NCBI GenBank assembly: GCA_036365515.1
Contig: CM070873.1
Coordinates: 191,262,604 to 191,326,603, forward strand
From: Torymus aiolomorphi
Lineage: Eukaryota; Arthropoda; Insecta; Hymenoptera; Torymidae
DNA length: 64,000 bases
Direction: 5' to 3'
Shown here: piece after piece, positions 45,087-57,366 of the stretch
Position numbering within the stretch: position 1 is the first letter of the stretch
Layout of the letters: every line of letters starts with the position of its first letter
Translations under genes and position numbers: made by a program
Notes under the pieces: model-generated
What the model saw: the letters and a program-made list of their open reading frames with translations, nothing else
The model's database searches: none
Told to the model about the DNA's origin: nothing

Positions 45087-45477
45087 TTAAGATGTATTAT
45101 TTATAACCTCACAGCCAAGCATATGAGCCATGAATAATTTTACCTTAATAGCATCTTTAATGAACAGCTTCAAGGTATGTCCAAAACATGGAATGCGTAT
45201 CCACTTTTTGTTTAAATTGATAGCCGCAACCATATTAGCTGCGTTATCAGTCACACAGAAAACATGTTCGATTTTCTCCAAATCTATACCCCAGTTTTTG
45301 AAGCAATCTTTTAGAAAATCATGAATATTTTGCGCAGAATGGCTCTTCGTGTAATGTGTTAAATCCAATTGAAAGACTTTGCTCTTAAAGTTTGCTGTTA
45401 CATAATGGATTGTGAAAGAAAGATATCCATCGTTAACACGAGAAGTCCATCCGTCAGTCGTTGAGGCCATAGATACA
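45087..45477 (-). pseudogene. hAT transposase, catalytic-region exon
   Basis: It encodes MASTTDGWTSRVNDGYLSFT, LDLTHYTKSHSAQNIHDFL, HVFCVTDNAANMVAAINL and IPCFGHTLKLFIKDAI; TTDGWTS and CVTDNAANM carry the first two acidic catalytic positions of hAT transposases. The 3' side probably ends at the GAG|GTTATA donor near 45100. It is the exon 5' of the mariner-containing intron. Confidence 0.8.
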
Positions 45478-45499
45478 ATTCCTTAAAGGCCAAGTTCAA

Positions 45500-47040
45500 T
45501 TGTAGATCATTTATGTTTATGATGCAAGACACTCAAAATATGTATAATTCTGTTTCTGTCATTTACCTCTCGTCCCCCCACTTTTGACTGTATAATATTT
45601 TGTATGCACTCACTTCTTGAATAATTCAAAAATTTAAAAATAGTAGTTTTCGATACAAGTGCGAAAGTGTTGATTCTAGAATCATCTTTCGCACATGTAT
45701 CGAACAATATTTTTTAACCCTCCGTGTGCAAAGCTCGATTTCGCAAACGCTCGAATAAAAAAGCATGCGCTAAATAAAGCTTTGTACACGTCGTATCAAA
45801 AATGAAGGTTCGATACGCGAGCGAGAAGGTAATTTTAACCTCGTGTGTCCTTTTCACCCTCGCTTCGCTCGGGCGCAAACGTCCACACGGGGATGAAATC
45901 ACTTTCACGCACTAGTATCGAAATGTACTATTTCGATACAAGGGGCGGCAAAGTGATTTTATACCACTCTAACCTCAAAATCACAACTTTGGTATGATTT
46001 TTCGGCTCTCGTGTGTTACGTGTGAGCCTATCTCGGTTCACGCACGTACGAAGGATTCTGAGGTGTTCGTGTCGTTCCAAGCCGAGACTTAAAACGATGC
46101 AGTGAAATACAACTAGAGTTAAAGTATACTTGAGTTATTTATTAAAATACTTATAGGCGCGAGAGAGATAATCCTAACACGCGTTCGCGATGCAACCGAT
46201 CGACGTCGTCTCGTGAATTCGTTATCCGCTCGTCCTCGTCCCTCGTACCTCGCTTCCGTCCTCTCTCTGACCCCGCTTTCGTTCTCTTTCTTTCTGTCTT
46301 CTGGATGCGCTTCCCTTGGTTTTTATATCTCTGTCTTGGGGATCGTAAGTGGGGGATCATTGCTCATCGGCTGTTCGTTTCTTCCCCCTAATTCGACGTC
46401 CAGATCTCGTGCCAGTGATTCAGTGCCTCGCGGATTCGCTGTTCTGCTGACTGGCATTGGTTGATGTCATGCACCTTCGACATTCGACGTCCTCTATCAA
46501 CGCTCGGCATATTGCTGACCGGGAGTTTGTGTTGGGCTACGTGTCTTCGTTCTTCGAGAGTCTGTATGAGTTCATGGCCGCACGCGCTTTATCTCTGGAA
46601 GCTACCACTCGTAACACGTGGTATAAAATACCGTTCGAAACGAGTGCGGAAGTAAATCATCACCTTCCGCACCAGTGTCCAAATGTACTATTAAGAATTG
46701 ACAGAATGCGTAAAGTTGCACTTTACGCACTGAATCGAAATGTTGTTTTTTTGCTTTTAAAAACCATACAAAAAAAGTCTTAAAGAAAAAACAGTAATAA
46801 TCAAACAAATGTTAGTAATTTTATCCATTTATAAAAAAGGTATAACTCGATTTATATAAAAGGTATAACTCGATCCATCTATGAAAGGTAACGCTTTTAT
46901 TCGTGCTTTGATGGGTCAAATATCTAAAAACTGTAGCCTATTTCACGTTAGTTGTTTATAAAATTATGTAAGGTTAAAGTTTAAAATGCGCAGGATCACG
47001 TGCACCCATCGCACGCACAACTCCGCTAGTTAATAATTAA
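45500..47040. other. Intron-like region with MITE-like palindromes
   Basis: It contains ATCGAAATGTACTATTTCGAT near 45918 and TGCGTAAAGTTGCACTTTACGC near 46708, short palindromes flanked by TTCGCACTC/CCGCACC-type sequence at 45700-45960 and 46600-46740 that suggest small non-autonomous elements. No gene is supported. Confidence 0.45.
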
Positions 47041-47051
47041 ATAAGTCTTAC

Positions 47052-47679
47052 GAATCTTCAGCCAAATCGGCGGCGATCTCAGCTTTCACTCTATCCACTT
47101 CTCTTGTATACAATTGCGGTATGATTGTACGCGAAAATGTTGTTCTGGCCGGTATTTGATATTGCGGAAATTTAGTTTCCAGAAATCGGCGGAATCCCTT
47201 GTCATGTACCATATTACATGGTTCGTAGTCAAGAACTATCATTTCCCCTATAAGATTAGTCAAATCAGTCGCTTCTTTACTATTTGAACTCCATTTCGCG
47301 ATATTAACTGACTTATCTAAAACATAATTAAATATAATTATTATGAAAATATTAAAAACACAATAAAATAAAATGATTTTATTGAAAAGATTAATACTCT
47401 TATGATACATGACGCCGTAACATCATTGTACTTTACGAGAATAAATAATATATTTTTTATTTTTTACCTACATTCGGAGTTTCTTTTTCGTGGACTGCTA
47501 AATGTCTTCAGAGTGCTCGTTGTACTGTCACATACTTTGATCGCTTTAGTACATTGTTTGCAGTGTACAAAATTATCGCTTGTCCTTTCCGAAAACTTAT
47601 CCCAAATTTCACTTTTTTTTCTTTTAAGTAAATCTGTACCGAGTGTACTTTCTTGCGATGAATTTTCACCATTATCCAT
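47052..47679 (-). pseudogene. hAT transposase, BED finger and second exon
   Basis: First exon (47468-47679): MDNGENSSQESTLGTDLLKR, then SEIWDKFSERTSDNFVHCKQ and CTKAIKV, a BED zinc finger. Its last His pair (HLAVH) lies in the next frame, so one base is missing near 47505. It ends at TAG|GTAAAA. Second exon (47052-47316): VNIAKWSSNSKEATDLTNLI, FRRFLETKFPQYQIPARTTF, IPQLYTREVDRVKAEI, ending at ATTC|GTAAGA. The BED finger would bind the element's ends. Confidence 0.75.
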
Positions 47680-47699
47680 TATATAAAATTTTACAAAAT

Positions 47700-48100
47700 T
47701 TTAGTCGCTAGCCCGAGAAATATACGACATGTGCTATGCACAGATGCTTGAGAAAGAATGAAAGAAATTTGTAGTTTTCAAAATAAGAGAAGAGTTGACC
47801 AATGACCTTTCGTTTTCAAAGTCCGCGCCGAGCAGTGTTATGGTTTAGTTCCCCCAAGGCATCGCTCACACATATAGATATGCACATATGTACACCCGAT
47901 GGACATTGATTCGTGTCGTTAGTGACAGTCATGCACAACCTTTTCAATTGTTTTATCATTTCTTATGTATGTTAACGTTCAAAACGTTATGCGTGACCAG
48001 CACTGCGACAATTAGTGTCGTATGTAGCATTGTACTGCCACTGCGGTGATAGCCCGGCGGTACGGGCACTTACTTCTCATCCGGGTGAATCGAGTTCGGT
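47700..48100. other. Spacer between hAT gene and gypsy remnant
   Basis: No supported gene. It contains several ATGCACATATGTACA-like strings near 47880. The junction to gypsy sequence is around 48.0-48.1 kb. Confidence 0.4.
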
Positions 48101-48360
48101 TGCCGATGTCTCCGCTTTACAACCTATGATAGAACACCCAGACATGTCAACTTTCAAGAACAACAGAAAGTATGGTTATATAATCCTTGCCGAGTCAAAG
48201 GAAGGACTCCGAAGCTCCAAAGTAATTGGGAAGGACCTTATAAGATTATCAAGAAGATCAATGACGTTCTTTTCTGCATCCAGAAGATACCAAAACACAA
48301 AAAGAAGATCATTCATATTGATCGATTGGCGACCTACCAGGTTAGGTAATTTCTTCTGCT
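48100..48360 (+). pseudogene. gypsy integrase C-terminal fragment
   Basis: A frame not starting at ATG reads VWLYNPCRVKGRTPKLQSNW, GPYKIIKKINDVLFCIQ and KIIHIDRLATYQ, the C-terminal domain that ends Ty3/gypsy integrases. Nothing upstream of it survives, so it is a 5'-truncated element. Confidence 0.75.
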
Positions 48361-48536
48361 CTACTCACGGTTATTTTGAGCCGTGGTTTTTCCCGTGAGA
48401 TACAGGGCAAATGCCAGAGCAGGGACAGAGGTGAGATACCACAATATACCAACTCCCCACTTATGTCCAAGAATTACCAACAATACTTTACCCACCGATG
48501 ATGACTTGATGATACCCAAAAATAACATTTCTACAT

Positions 48537-48700
48537 TTTAAGAGACGGGTCCTCTGACTGGATGAGTCAAGGATCAACCCGCTTAAAAGTAGACGATTTC
48601 AAAACGATTTTACGATGATTTCAAGATATTTTCAAGAATTCAAGATGGACCAATTCAAGAGACGGGTCCTTTGACCGTGTGCGAAGGATCAGCCCGCTTG
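48537..48700. repeat. Direct repeat, ~119-bp spacing
   Basis: AAGAGACGGGTCCTCTGACT...AAGGATCAACCCGCTT at about 48539 and again, slightly changed, at about 48657, in the 3' non-coding part of the gypsy remnant. Confidence 0.75.
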
Positions 48701-48768
48701 AAGAAGACGCCTTCTCTTTCATTTGATCTTAAGATTGTCGGGACGACAATCTGAAAGAAGGGGGAATA

Positions 48769-48990
48769 ATGTTATGTGTTCGTCTACCATCATCGAACAT
48801 AAGAATGAAAGCGTTGCTAAGCGATAAGTTTGTTGTTGTTCTCGACTCGATTTAGTTTTCAGTTTTATTAATTGACTCGAGAGTTTGTTACCAATAAGAT
48901 TTCAAATCGTGTTTATGATCTTGAATAAAGATATATGTTATTCTTTTGTAATGATGATTACTATTGGTTATTGTATGTATGTGTGAATGC
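48769..48990 (+). repeat. 3' LTR of gypsy remnant
   Basis: It follows the polypurine tract AAGAAGGGGGAATAA and starts TGTTATGTGTTCGTC; AATAAAG lies at 48925; it probably ends at GAATGCAACA near 48990, immediately beside the next element's inverted repeat. About 220 bp. Confidence 0.65.
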
Positions 48991-49200
48991 AACAATATAT
49001 GGGAGCGTCCAGCAGAAACGGACCACCGAGTGCGCGCGGTGCCTTTTTTCCCGTAAAAGGCGCTCTGTTTAACTCGTTCATAATCGTATGCTGCGTCTTT
49101 GAAAACAAAACCAAGTACCTATATCGATAGATTTTTCCTGCTCTTTCCAATGGTGCCATTGTTTTTATTGCGAAACGCTTTGATAACCCAGCCCAATTAA

Positions 49201-49873
49201 ATGACAACAGAGGAAATGAAAAAAATATCAAGTGATACTTTAGATCAAGCAAAGCTCTTCTATGAAAGTGATGAGAATAGTAGAATTATGCCAGGCTATA
49301 AAGATAACAAATGTATAAAAAATGATGATGGCACAAAAAGTTACATCCAGAAACTGCTTATTTTATACAATCTTCGAGAACTATATTTAAAATATAAGCA
49401 ACAGTATCCTGGATCGAAAATAGGATTCAGTAAATTTGCCGAATGTCGTCCTAAATATTATGTTTTAGCTGGTAGCAGTGGGACACATTCAGTGTGTGTT
49501 TGCGTTTATCATCAAAATGTTAAACTTCTGTTAGTTGGTTTAAGAAACTCAGGAGTTTCTTTTGATAGAATGAACACTTATAAAATTGCATAGCCGAAAT
49601 AGTTTGTAAAAGTCCAAGAGCGAAATGCTATTCAAATATGTGCGAAAATTGTCCTGGTGTCGAACCTCTAAAAAATGATCTAGAATTATTATTCGAAAGC
49701 TCTGTGATTAATGAAATAAAGTTTCAAATGTGGAAAACTACCGATAGATCAACATTGCAAATTGAAAACGTTTCTAAGTCTTCATTTATCGATATTTTTT
49801 TTCCTCTTTTGTATAAACTTAAGACTCATTCATTTATTTCTAAACAACAGTCTTCTTACTTCAGTAATGAATA
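49201..49873 (+). pseudogene. Unrecognised DDE-like transposase, N-terminal part
   Basis: ATG 49201 (MTTEEMKKISSDTLDQAKLF). Conserved-looking blocks are FYESDENSRIMPGYKD, YIQKLLILYNLRELYLKYKQ, KIGFSKFAECRPKYYVLAG and SSGTHSVCVCVYHQNVKLLL; after a one-base frameshift near 49585, KCYSNMCENCPGVEPL with a Cys cluster likely to bind zinc. I recall this protein type as uncharacterised and multi-copy in arthropods and cnidarians, but cannot name its superfamily. The frame stops where the PLE is inserted (after QQSSYF) and resumes at 54119. Confidence 0.6.
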
Positions 49874-50413
49874 ATTGGCTTTGACGGTCCTGCTGTCCAA
49901 AGGAAGGGTAAGTCAAGGATGACGAAATGACAACCCACGATGATATATTAATCGTCGACGTTTTTATTTAAACTCCTTCTCAAGACACTAGTACAAATTT
50001 AAATAATAAAATACACATTAATGAAAGTTATAAACTAAACAATAGTAATCGCATCTAAGATTAACGAACAAGATTTACTTACAAAGTCTAGGCAGTCTCT
50101 TAAAGTTACGTAGGTGATCGCTTCAGTATCACCAGTCAATTGTTACAATAATGAACATTTGGGCTTTATATATTACATAGAATGCATGTGTGCGTTACAC
50201 ATATATGTAAATACCATTTGATCAAACGCGCGGGGTGGTTCTAAGTGTTACGCGGTCTCGCAAGTATTAGGCGAATATATGTAAAAGAGCCCAGGTGGGG
50301 GGTGGGCTAATACTACTCGTTATTCAAAAGTGGCAAATGGGCGTGGTCATATCTTTACTTTCATACTTTCCTAATACTGTACAATGATATTGATCGTGCT
50401 TTCATGAGAATTT

Positions 50414-51019
50414 CTATTGTAAGAAGTGATTTTTATTTATAAATGTCTTATATTCAAATCTAAGTGTCTTTGTATCTTGCTGATTATTAATATATTGTGG
50501 TTGTGCATGTATAAACAACATTTCGGCTAATTTGCGCTTCCCTAATAACTGTTCCGTATGTAATATTTTTACATTGTTGAAATTAAAATTATGCTCAGTT
50601 TCTTCCATATGAGTGTAAATTGCCGAACCTCGATATTTGTTTTCGCATTTTTTCTTGTGTTCCTTAACTCTAATACATAATCGTCTTTCTGTTTGACCTA
50701 CGTATGTAGCCGCACACTCATTACATTCTATCCGATAAACGACATTGGTTTTCTCATCTTTAGAACTCACGTCTTTACCCAATTTTATAAAACAGTTCCA
50801 TTTATTTACAGTATTATTTAACACTTCAGTATTATATTTTTTAAAAAATTTTGAGATAATCGGATTTAATTCATTTATGTAAGGAATCACTATGTGTAAT
50901 TTTTTCTCACGCTGTATTCTTTTTTCATTAGTGTAATTCATGCTTCTAAGTCTTAATTTTATGTATTTGTTTATCAAATATATTGGATAATCATTTTTGA
51001 TTAGGAACTGTTTTATCAA
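50414..51019 (-). pseudogene. PLE endonuclease part (GIY-YIG)
   Basis: Continuation of the RT protein after a one-base frameshift near 51090. KTNVVYRIECNECAATYVGQ begins a GIY-YIG nuclease (VYRIEC, YVGQTERRL, RVKEHKKKC, HMEETEH), which nicks the target for PLE insertion. Upstream residues (IVIPYINELNPIISKFFKKY) form the usual linker. Ends LRFEYKTFINKNHFLQ. Confidence 0.85.
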
Positions 51020-51072
51020 ATTTAAGTTTACATTATGAAACGAAGTATGTGAAAGTTTAATTGCTCTGTCAA

Positions 51073-53034
51073 CTAGTGAGTAAATAATCGCAATTTTGTT
51101 TTTTGTGGGTGTTGTGAGTTGTAATTCAATAACCTACCGGAAAATGTTGGTTTTCTGTACCAGTTTGTTATTATGTTCTTGTTATTAACAATAATTTCTA
51201 TATCAAGAAAACTAATTTTATTATAAATCGACTTTTCGGTTGTGAACTGTAAATTTTCATCATAACTATTGAAAACTTCTCGTGTATAATTTATTAAATT
51301 CTTTGGTACACATAATAATATATCATCAACATATCTAAAATAAAAGGTACTATCAAAACAAAGTTTACTTAGGGCGTACGTTTCTAAATCTTGCATTACA
51401 ATATCCGCTAAAATTGGGCTGATAGGATTTCCCATAGCAGAACCAAATTTTTGTCTATAAAATTGATCATTAAACTGGAAAAAATTATTTTGTAGAATAA
51501 ATTTTATAGATTCTATGAATTCACTGCAAGATAAATATGTATGATTAAAAAGTTGAGTCCAACGTTTCTCAATAGCCGCGTAAATCAAATATTCAGGTAC
51601 GTTTGTGAATAAACTAATCACATCTAAGCTAATAATTTCAAACCCATCAGGAATTCTGGTACCTTCTATTTTTTCTTTTAATTGAAGACTATTATTAATG
51701 TGTGAAAACGGTTTTTTCAGATGTTCGTAAAGGAATTTGGATAAACTCTTAGCCAAGTTATAAGTAGGCGAATTTATTGCGGAGATAATCGGACGGACTG
51801 GATTGTTTTCTTTATGTATTTTGACTAGGCCGTAACCTTTTGACACATTACATTTTTGTGCTACTCGTGGAATTTTTTTACCATTCATCAGAAAATTCAT
51901 ATCATTTAAATTGTTAATATGTAATCTAGTTTTTCTCTCTAATGTTGCTAACGGATTCTTTTTTATTTTCTCATAATACTTTTCATCATTAAATAACATA
52001 GTCATTTTTTCCAAATATACGGATTTTTTAATAATAACCGTTGCATTACCCTTGTCGGCCTTAGTAATAAGAAGGTCTTTATTATTTTTAATGAATGTTT
52101 TTGTTAATTGTATGTCGATCTTAAGTTGTTTTTCAAAGGTTGAATTATTGGACAGGATTCTATTTTGGAATTTGCTTATAATTGAGAGAAAGTGATTACG
52201 TATTTTATTTGATTGTTTAAAGTCAGTATGTTTGTTTAAGTATAATTCTAAATTTTTAATCATTTCGAGGATAATCTTATTGTCTACCTTATCATTGAAG
52301 TTAAATTTTTCGCCTAGCTTTAACACATTAATTACATATTTCGGTAGTATAACATCAGAAAGGTTAACGATCCATCTATTCTCTACGTTCGAGAGTTCAT
52401 CGCACCGTGTGTTATTGTCAAGTATATTGACCTGTGCTGTGTCTTGGTTAGTCATACTATTATTCTTACTTTTATTCTCTATTATGTATGTATTTTTGAT
52501 TAACGGTTTCATATATTTGTTTAAATATAGCATGTCTAATTTTTTATCCAAATTTTTTTCGTATGAATTTATGATTAGTTTTAACTTATCAAAATAGTAG
52601 GATTCAAATAGAGCTGTCAGTTTTTGATATCCAGCCGTAATCAGTTTATTTTTCAATCTATCTAGTTCAAATTTTATGTGTTGAATATGATTATTGATAT
52701 CTAAAATTTCTAAATTTAATATTTTCTTCTTTGCCTTTTGTAAATTATTTTTTAGTTTGTTATAACCAGATCCAGAAAACATATGAATATTTTCAATACT
52801 CTTGAAATTATTTTGAATATGTATCGGAATCACATTGTAAAACCTGCAGTTAATCAAAAATTTGCATTGCAATCTATACTTTTTTTCGTCGTACAACAGA
52901 TTTGAAAACCTTTGACACATTGTGCTAACATAAAAACCTAGCGACTTTGAAATAAACACTATAACTTTCATTAAGTTCGTATCTTTACGTTCACTTAGAA
53001 TATTATATAAATAATTCACCGAGTTTTCCGTCAT
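51073..53034 (-). pseudogene. Penelope-type reverse transcriptase
   Basis: 653 aa from ATG 53034 (MTENSVNYLYNILSERKDTN), open until the frameshift near 51090. A long N-terminal helical region precedes the RT core: TKADKGNATVIIKKSVYLEK, KIHKENNPVRPIISAINSPT, LDVISLFTNVPEYL, FGSAMGNPISPILADIVM and the catalytic FRYVDDILL, then SFLDIEI and NWYRKPTFSGRLLNYNSQHP. This is the Penelope clade order (RT then GIY-YIG). A single base loss in an A-run separates it from the endonuclease. Confidence 0.9.
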
Positions 53035-54118
53035 GATGATATTTCCTCGGGATCAGAGTGCTGCAAAGATGTATGGAGCTGCACAGCAACGTTTTTTGTT
53101 AGACCCAACGTTGTAAGCTTGATAGTAGTTAAGATTCTAACGACATCTGCATATTACTTCAGTAATGAATAACTGGCTTTGACGGTCCTGCTGTCCAAAG
53201 GAAGGGTAAGTCAAGGATGACGAAATGACAACCCATGATGATATATTAATCGTCGACGTTTCGAGTTTTTATTTAAACTCCTTCTCAAGACACTAGTACA
53301 AATTTAAATAATAAAATACACATTAATGAAAGTTATAAACTAAACAATAGTAATCGCATCTAAGATTAACGAACAAGATTTACTTACAAAGTCTAGGCAG
53401 TCTCTTAAAGTTACGTAGGTGATCGCTTCAGTATCACCAGTCAATTGTTACAATAATGAACATTCGGGCTTTATATATTACATAGAATGCATGTGTGCGT
53501 TACACATATATGTAAATACCATTTGATCAAACGCGCGGGGTGGTTCTAAGTGTTACGCGGTCTCGCAAGTATTAGGCGAATATATGTAAAAGAGCCCAGG
53601 TGGGGGGTGGGCTAATACTACTCGTTATTCAAAAGTGGCAAATGGGCGTGGTCATATCTTTACTTAAATACTTGCGAGACCGCGTAACACTTAGAACCAC
53701 CCCGCGCGTTTGATCAAATGGTATTTACATATATGTGTAACGCACACATGCATTCTATGTAATATATAAAGCCCGAATGTTCATTATTATAACAATTGAC
53801 TGGTGATACTGAAGCGATCACCTACGTAACTTTAAGAGACTGCCTAGACTTTGTAAGTAAATCTTGTTCGTTAATCTTAGATGCGATTACTATTGTTTAG
53901 TTTATAACTTTCATTAATGTGTATTTTATTATTTAAATTTGTACTAGTGTCTTGAGAAGGAGTTTAAATAAAAACTCGAAACGTCGACGATTAATATATC
54001 ATCGTGGGTTGTCATTTCGTCATCCTTGACTTACCCTTCCTTTGGACAGCAGGACCGTCAAAGCCAATTATTCATTACTGAAGTAATATGCAGCTGTCTT
54101 TAGAATCTTAACTACTAT

Positions 54119-55000
54119 CAACAGTCTTCTTATTTTCAATTCTTGAGAGAATCCTTATCTGAAGGAGAGTTTTTAATTTCTCTAGATTTTTCAGAAAACT
54201 ATGCTTTTATAGCACAAGATGCAGCACAATCATATCATTATAATAATAATCAATGTAGTTTAGCTACAATAGTCATTTACTATAAAGGATCAGAATCTAA
54301 AATTGAACACAAAAGCATGGTAGTTTTCTCAGATAGTTTAATTCATGACGTTGTTGCAGTTTATCTAATACAAGAAATTATAATTAATTTCCCTAAAAAG
54401 TCTTTCGATTTAGTTAGAAAAGTTATTTATTTTACTGATGGAGCTGCGCAACATTTTAAAAATAAACGCAATTTCCAAAATCTTCTTCATCATTATGATG
54501 ATTTTGCTGTTGATGCTGAATGGCATTTTCATGCAACAGCCCACGGAAAAAATGCATGTGATGGAATAGGTGCTTCCGTGAAAAGCAATGCCAGACGAGA
54601 AAGTTTACGGAAAGTATCCGACAATTATATATTGACGCCCCAAGATTTATACAAATGGGCAACTGAGTATTTCAAAAATATTGAGTGCTTTTTTTCATCA
54701 AAAGACGATTACTTAAAGGCTACAGAAAAGCTACATAACAGGCTAGCCTCAGCTAAGACAATACCTGGAACTCAATTGTTTCATTGTATTAAATTATTAA
54801 ATGATGCCAAAAAGTTAGAACTTAAAAGATTTTCAGCGTCAGAAGATTCTCAATTATATCCACCGATCAAAAAAGAAAAAGTACTTAAAACTCAAACAAA
54901 GAAAGAAGCGGATGTCGCAAAAAGGACAATTCTTATAAAATCAAAAAAATGTAAAAAATTAGAATTTAAAGGAAAAGGTAATATTGTTATGCCAGATTAA
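54119..55000 (+). pseudogene. Unrecognised DDE-like transposase, C-terminal part
   Basis: Continues the gene interrupted at 49873: the target-duplicated QQSSYF is followed by FLRESLSEGEFLISLDFSEN. Candidate catalytic positions are the Asp of LDFSENY, the Asp of FTDGAAQHFKN and an acidic residue in HATAHGKNACDGIGASVK. A Lys-rich tail (KKEADVAKRTILIKSKKCKK) ends at TAA 55000. The D-D-(D/E) layout and HGK-CDG motif suggest an RNase H-like transposase. Uninterrupted apart from the PLE insertion. Confidence 0.6.
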
Positions 55001-55362
55001 ACAATCTATAAGGTTATTTTAAATTTCTGTTTCACTGCTTTCAGTGCGTTCATGGATATTTTTATGTTTAATATATTATGTTTTTCAAATTTTGTTATAT
55101 AAATGAACAAAGTTCATTGTAATATTATACTAACTGTTACAACTAGATCCACAAAATTATGTCCACGCATTGGCATTGTAAGTTACAAAACATTTTATAT
55201 TTACAAAAAAGAAAAGGCGAAATAGCACATCGCGTGTGTTAATCCGCCCTTGAGCATAGCGTAAAAAGTTCGGGCAGCCGCTGTCTTTTTGATCTTACTA
55301 TTTTTGAACTTTTCATGTTTCAACTTAAAAATATAATATTTTATAGTTTAAGACTTGTACTC
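55001..55362. other. 3' flank of transposase gene
   Basis: AT-rich, no further gene; it leads into the PLE palindrome. Confidence 0.5.
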
Positions 55363-55545
55363 AACTGATAAGAATTTTTCCATCGGTCTTACAGTCTTAC
55401 AAATTAAATTAAAATAATTAATATTTATGGCAGTCAGATTGCCCTTGTTTATAATCACCCCCGCAGAATCTGAAATAAAAACTTAATTAAAACCTGGAAA
55501 AAACTTTGTTAGCAAAGGACGATCTGACTGCCCACCACCACCACA

Positions 55546-55587
55546 TTGTCCGACGTTTCGAGCCTGCTCCGGCTCCTCCTCAGGGAC
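55546..55587 (-). ncRNA. Hammerhead ribozyme-like motif (left arm)
   Basis: Reverse complement of the right-arm motif at 59196-59236: CTGAGGA, stem II GGAGCC...GGCTC, GAAAC, GTC. Penelope pseudo-LTRs are known to carry minimal hammerheads. Confidence 0.6.
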
Positions 55588-55695
55588 TGAAATAAAACCC
55601 GCGATACACCTCCTTATATACCATGCACCCATACCCCCTTCTTTTCTCTTACCCCACCACCCTCCACATTCCCCTCTCCAACTTGCCATTCTCAC

Positions 55696-56064
55696 TTAAA
55701 TTAATAAAGAATGATAAATGTTATCTAATTTACTTGACTCTATCATTAAATTTACATTATTCCGATTTCTTAGAATGTGAATACTTTCAAGGCTTTCCCT
55801 CTTATATTTATTCTTAATCCCCTGTTCCAAAATATCCACACTCCCAAAATCGAAAGAATGCAAACTATTTAAACAATGTTCTTTCAAACCCGATGTACAA
55901 CTTGAGCTGCGTAAACTATATTGATGTTCATATATTCTCTTTTTCAATTATCTACCCGTTTGACCAATATAACAACCATTACAATCCCTACAATTAATTT
56001 TATAAACAACTCCCGATTTCAAACATTTATCATCCTTGTCTTTACAATTACTAAATAACCTTTC
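55696..56064 (-). pseudogene. PLE GIY-YIG remnant (left arm)
   Basis: VYKINCRDCNGCYIGQTGR, then a stop, then LKKRIYEHQYSLRSSSCTSG and ESIHILRNRNNVNLMIESSK. It is separated from the RT frame by a TAA after NDNN and by the stop after QTGR; the right arm has both lesions too. A GIY-YIG endonuclease in origin. Confidence 0.8.
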
Positions 56065-57366
56065 TTAATTATTATCATTTCTAAAGAAAACTTGAATATT
56101 GTGTTTACTAAAAACCCTTCTAATCCTTTCCGACAAACCTCTAACATATGGTAAACTAAAATATGCATTCTTTCCATTTCTATTCCTTGTTTGATTATCT
56201 ACCCGCTGCTTCAATCCACCATTATAAATTTCCCACACTCTCTCATCAATCATTTTATCAATAAATTTTACGGGATAACTATTTTTAATAAATGTTTCTC
56301 TAACTAAATTTAAATTCTTTTTCCTAAAATCTTTATGTGACAATTTAATCGCTCTGTCAATGACACCTTTGATCGCACCTGTCTTGTTTCCGAATTGGTG
56401 GTGAGAATCAAAATTTAAAAATCTACCTGACCATGTAGGTTTTCTATACCAATCTAATTTCACTCTATTATTATGACCTCTAATGACTCTAATATCTAAA
56501 AAACTCAATTGATAATCTTTCTCAACTTCTTTTGTGAATTTAATTCTATCATGGATAGAATTAAACACATCCACCATTTCATCCACAAAACATTCTGGTA
56601 CAACTGCAAAAATGTCATCAACATATCTTTTAAAAATAATTGGCTGAAAAACCAACTTAGACAAAGCAATACTTTCCAATTTTTCCATTACTAAATTGGC
56701 TATAACAGGTGACAAAGGTGATCCCATTGGACAACCATATCTTTGTTCATATAGACTATTATCAAAAGAAAAAATTGTGTTTTTAAAAACCAAATTAAGT
56801 GCCTTTATAAATTCATCTTTTGTTAAACTAGTATGTACTTTAATTTCAGACCATTTATCTTGTATAATATCATTCAACAACTCTAAAGGTATATTTGTAA
56901 ACAAAGATACTACATCCAATGAAACCATCCTATGATCATTCGGAATAATAATATCTTTCATTATACCATAAAAACTCCAACTATCTTTAATATATGAATT
57001 TGTTTTACCCATTATCTTGAACAATATATTAGACAAAAATCTAGCAAGTCTATACGTCGGAAAATTTATCGATGATATTATTATTCTATATGTCAACTGT
57101 TCTTTGTGAATCTTAGGAAGCCCATAACATTTAGCTACAGTGCCATTTTCACATTTTAAATATTTAAACATACTATCTTTAATATAAGCTTTTGTTTTCC
57201 AATGCATCAATAATTCTTTCAATTTATCTTGTAGTCTATTGATATGTGGATTCCTAATTTTCACATAAGTGGTATCATCCTCCAACATAAGTTGAATTTT
57301 ATTAATATAATCCCTTTTATCTGAAACTACAGTTACATTTCCTTTATCTGCTTTTTGGAAGATCAT
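56065..57366 (-). pseudogene. PLE reverse transcriptase (left arm, 5' truncated)
   Basis: 433 residues open, starting within the domain at MIFQKADKGNVTVVSDKRDY. Motifs: GLPKIHKEQLTYRIIISSIN, SLDVVSLFTNIPLELL, GCPMGSPLSPVIANLVMEKL and FKRYVDDIFAVVP with the catalytic DD, then SFLDIRVI and LDWYRKPTWSGRFLNF. No N-terminal region, as expected of a truncated PLE. Stop TAA precedes the endonuclease. Confidence 0.88.

Larger units (their letters stand above)
49862..54118 (-). mobile_element. Penelope-like element inserted in the transposase gene
   Basis: It contains a minus-strand RT plus GIY-YIG gene. Terminal pseudo-LTRs: a direct copy at 49862-50364, a second at about 53121-53664, and an inverted third at 53665-54118, so the right end is a ~1-kb palindrome. 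A duplicated target AACAGTCTTCTTA lies at both edges (about 49847 and 54121). Inverted and tandem pseudo-LTRs are usual for Penelope elements. Confidence 0.88.

Noticed and set aside
46151..46800. Short ORFs within the hAT gene region
   Set aside because: No motif, overlapping frames, and the region holds small palindromic repeats.
53275..53305. Hammerhead ribozyme in the first PLE pseudo-LTR
   Set aside because: GAAAC and GTC are present but the CUGANGA core reads TTGAGAA with changed essential positions, so it is listed only as degenerate.
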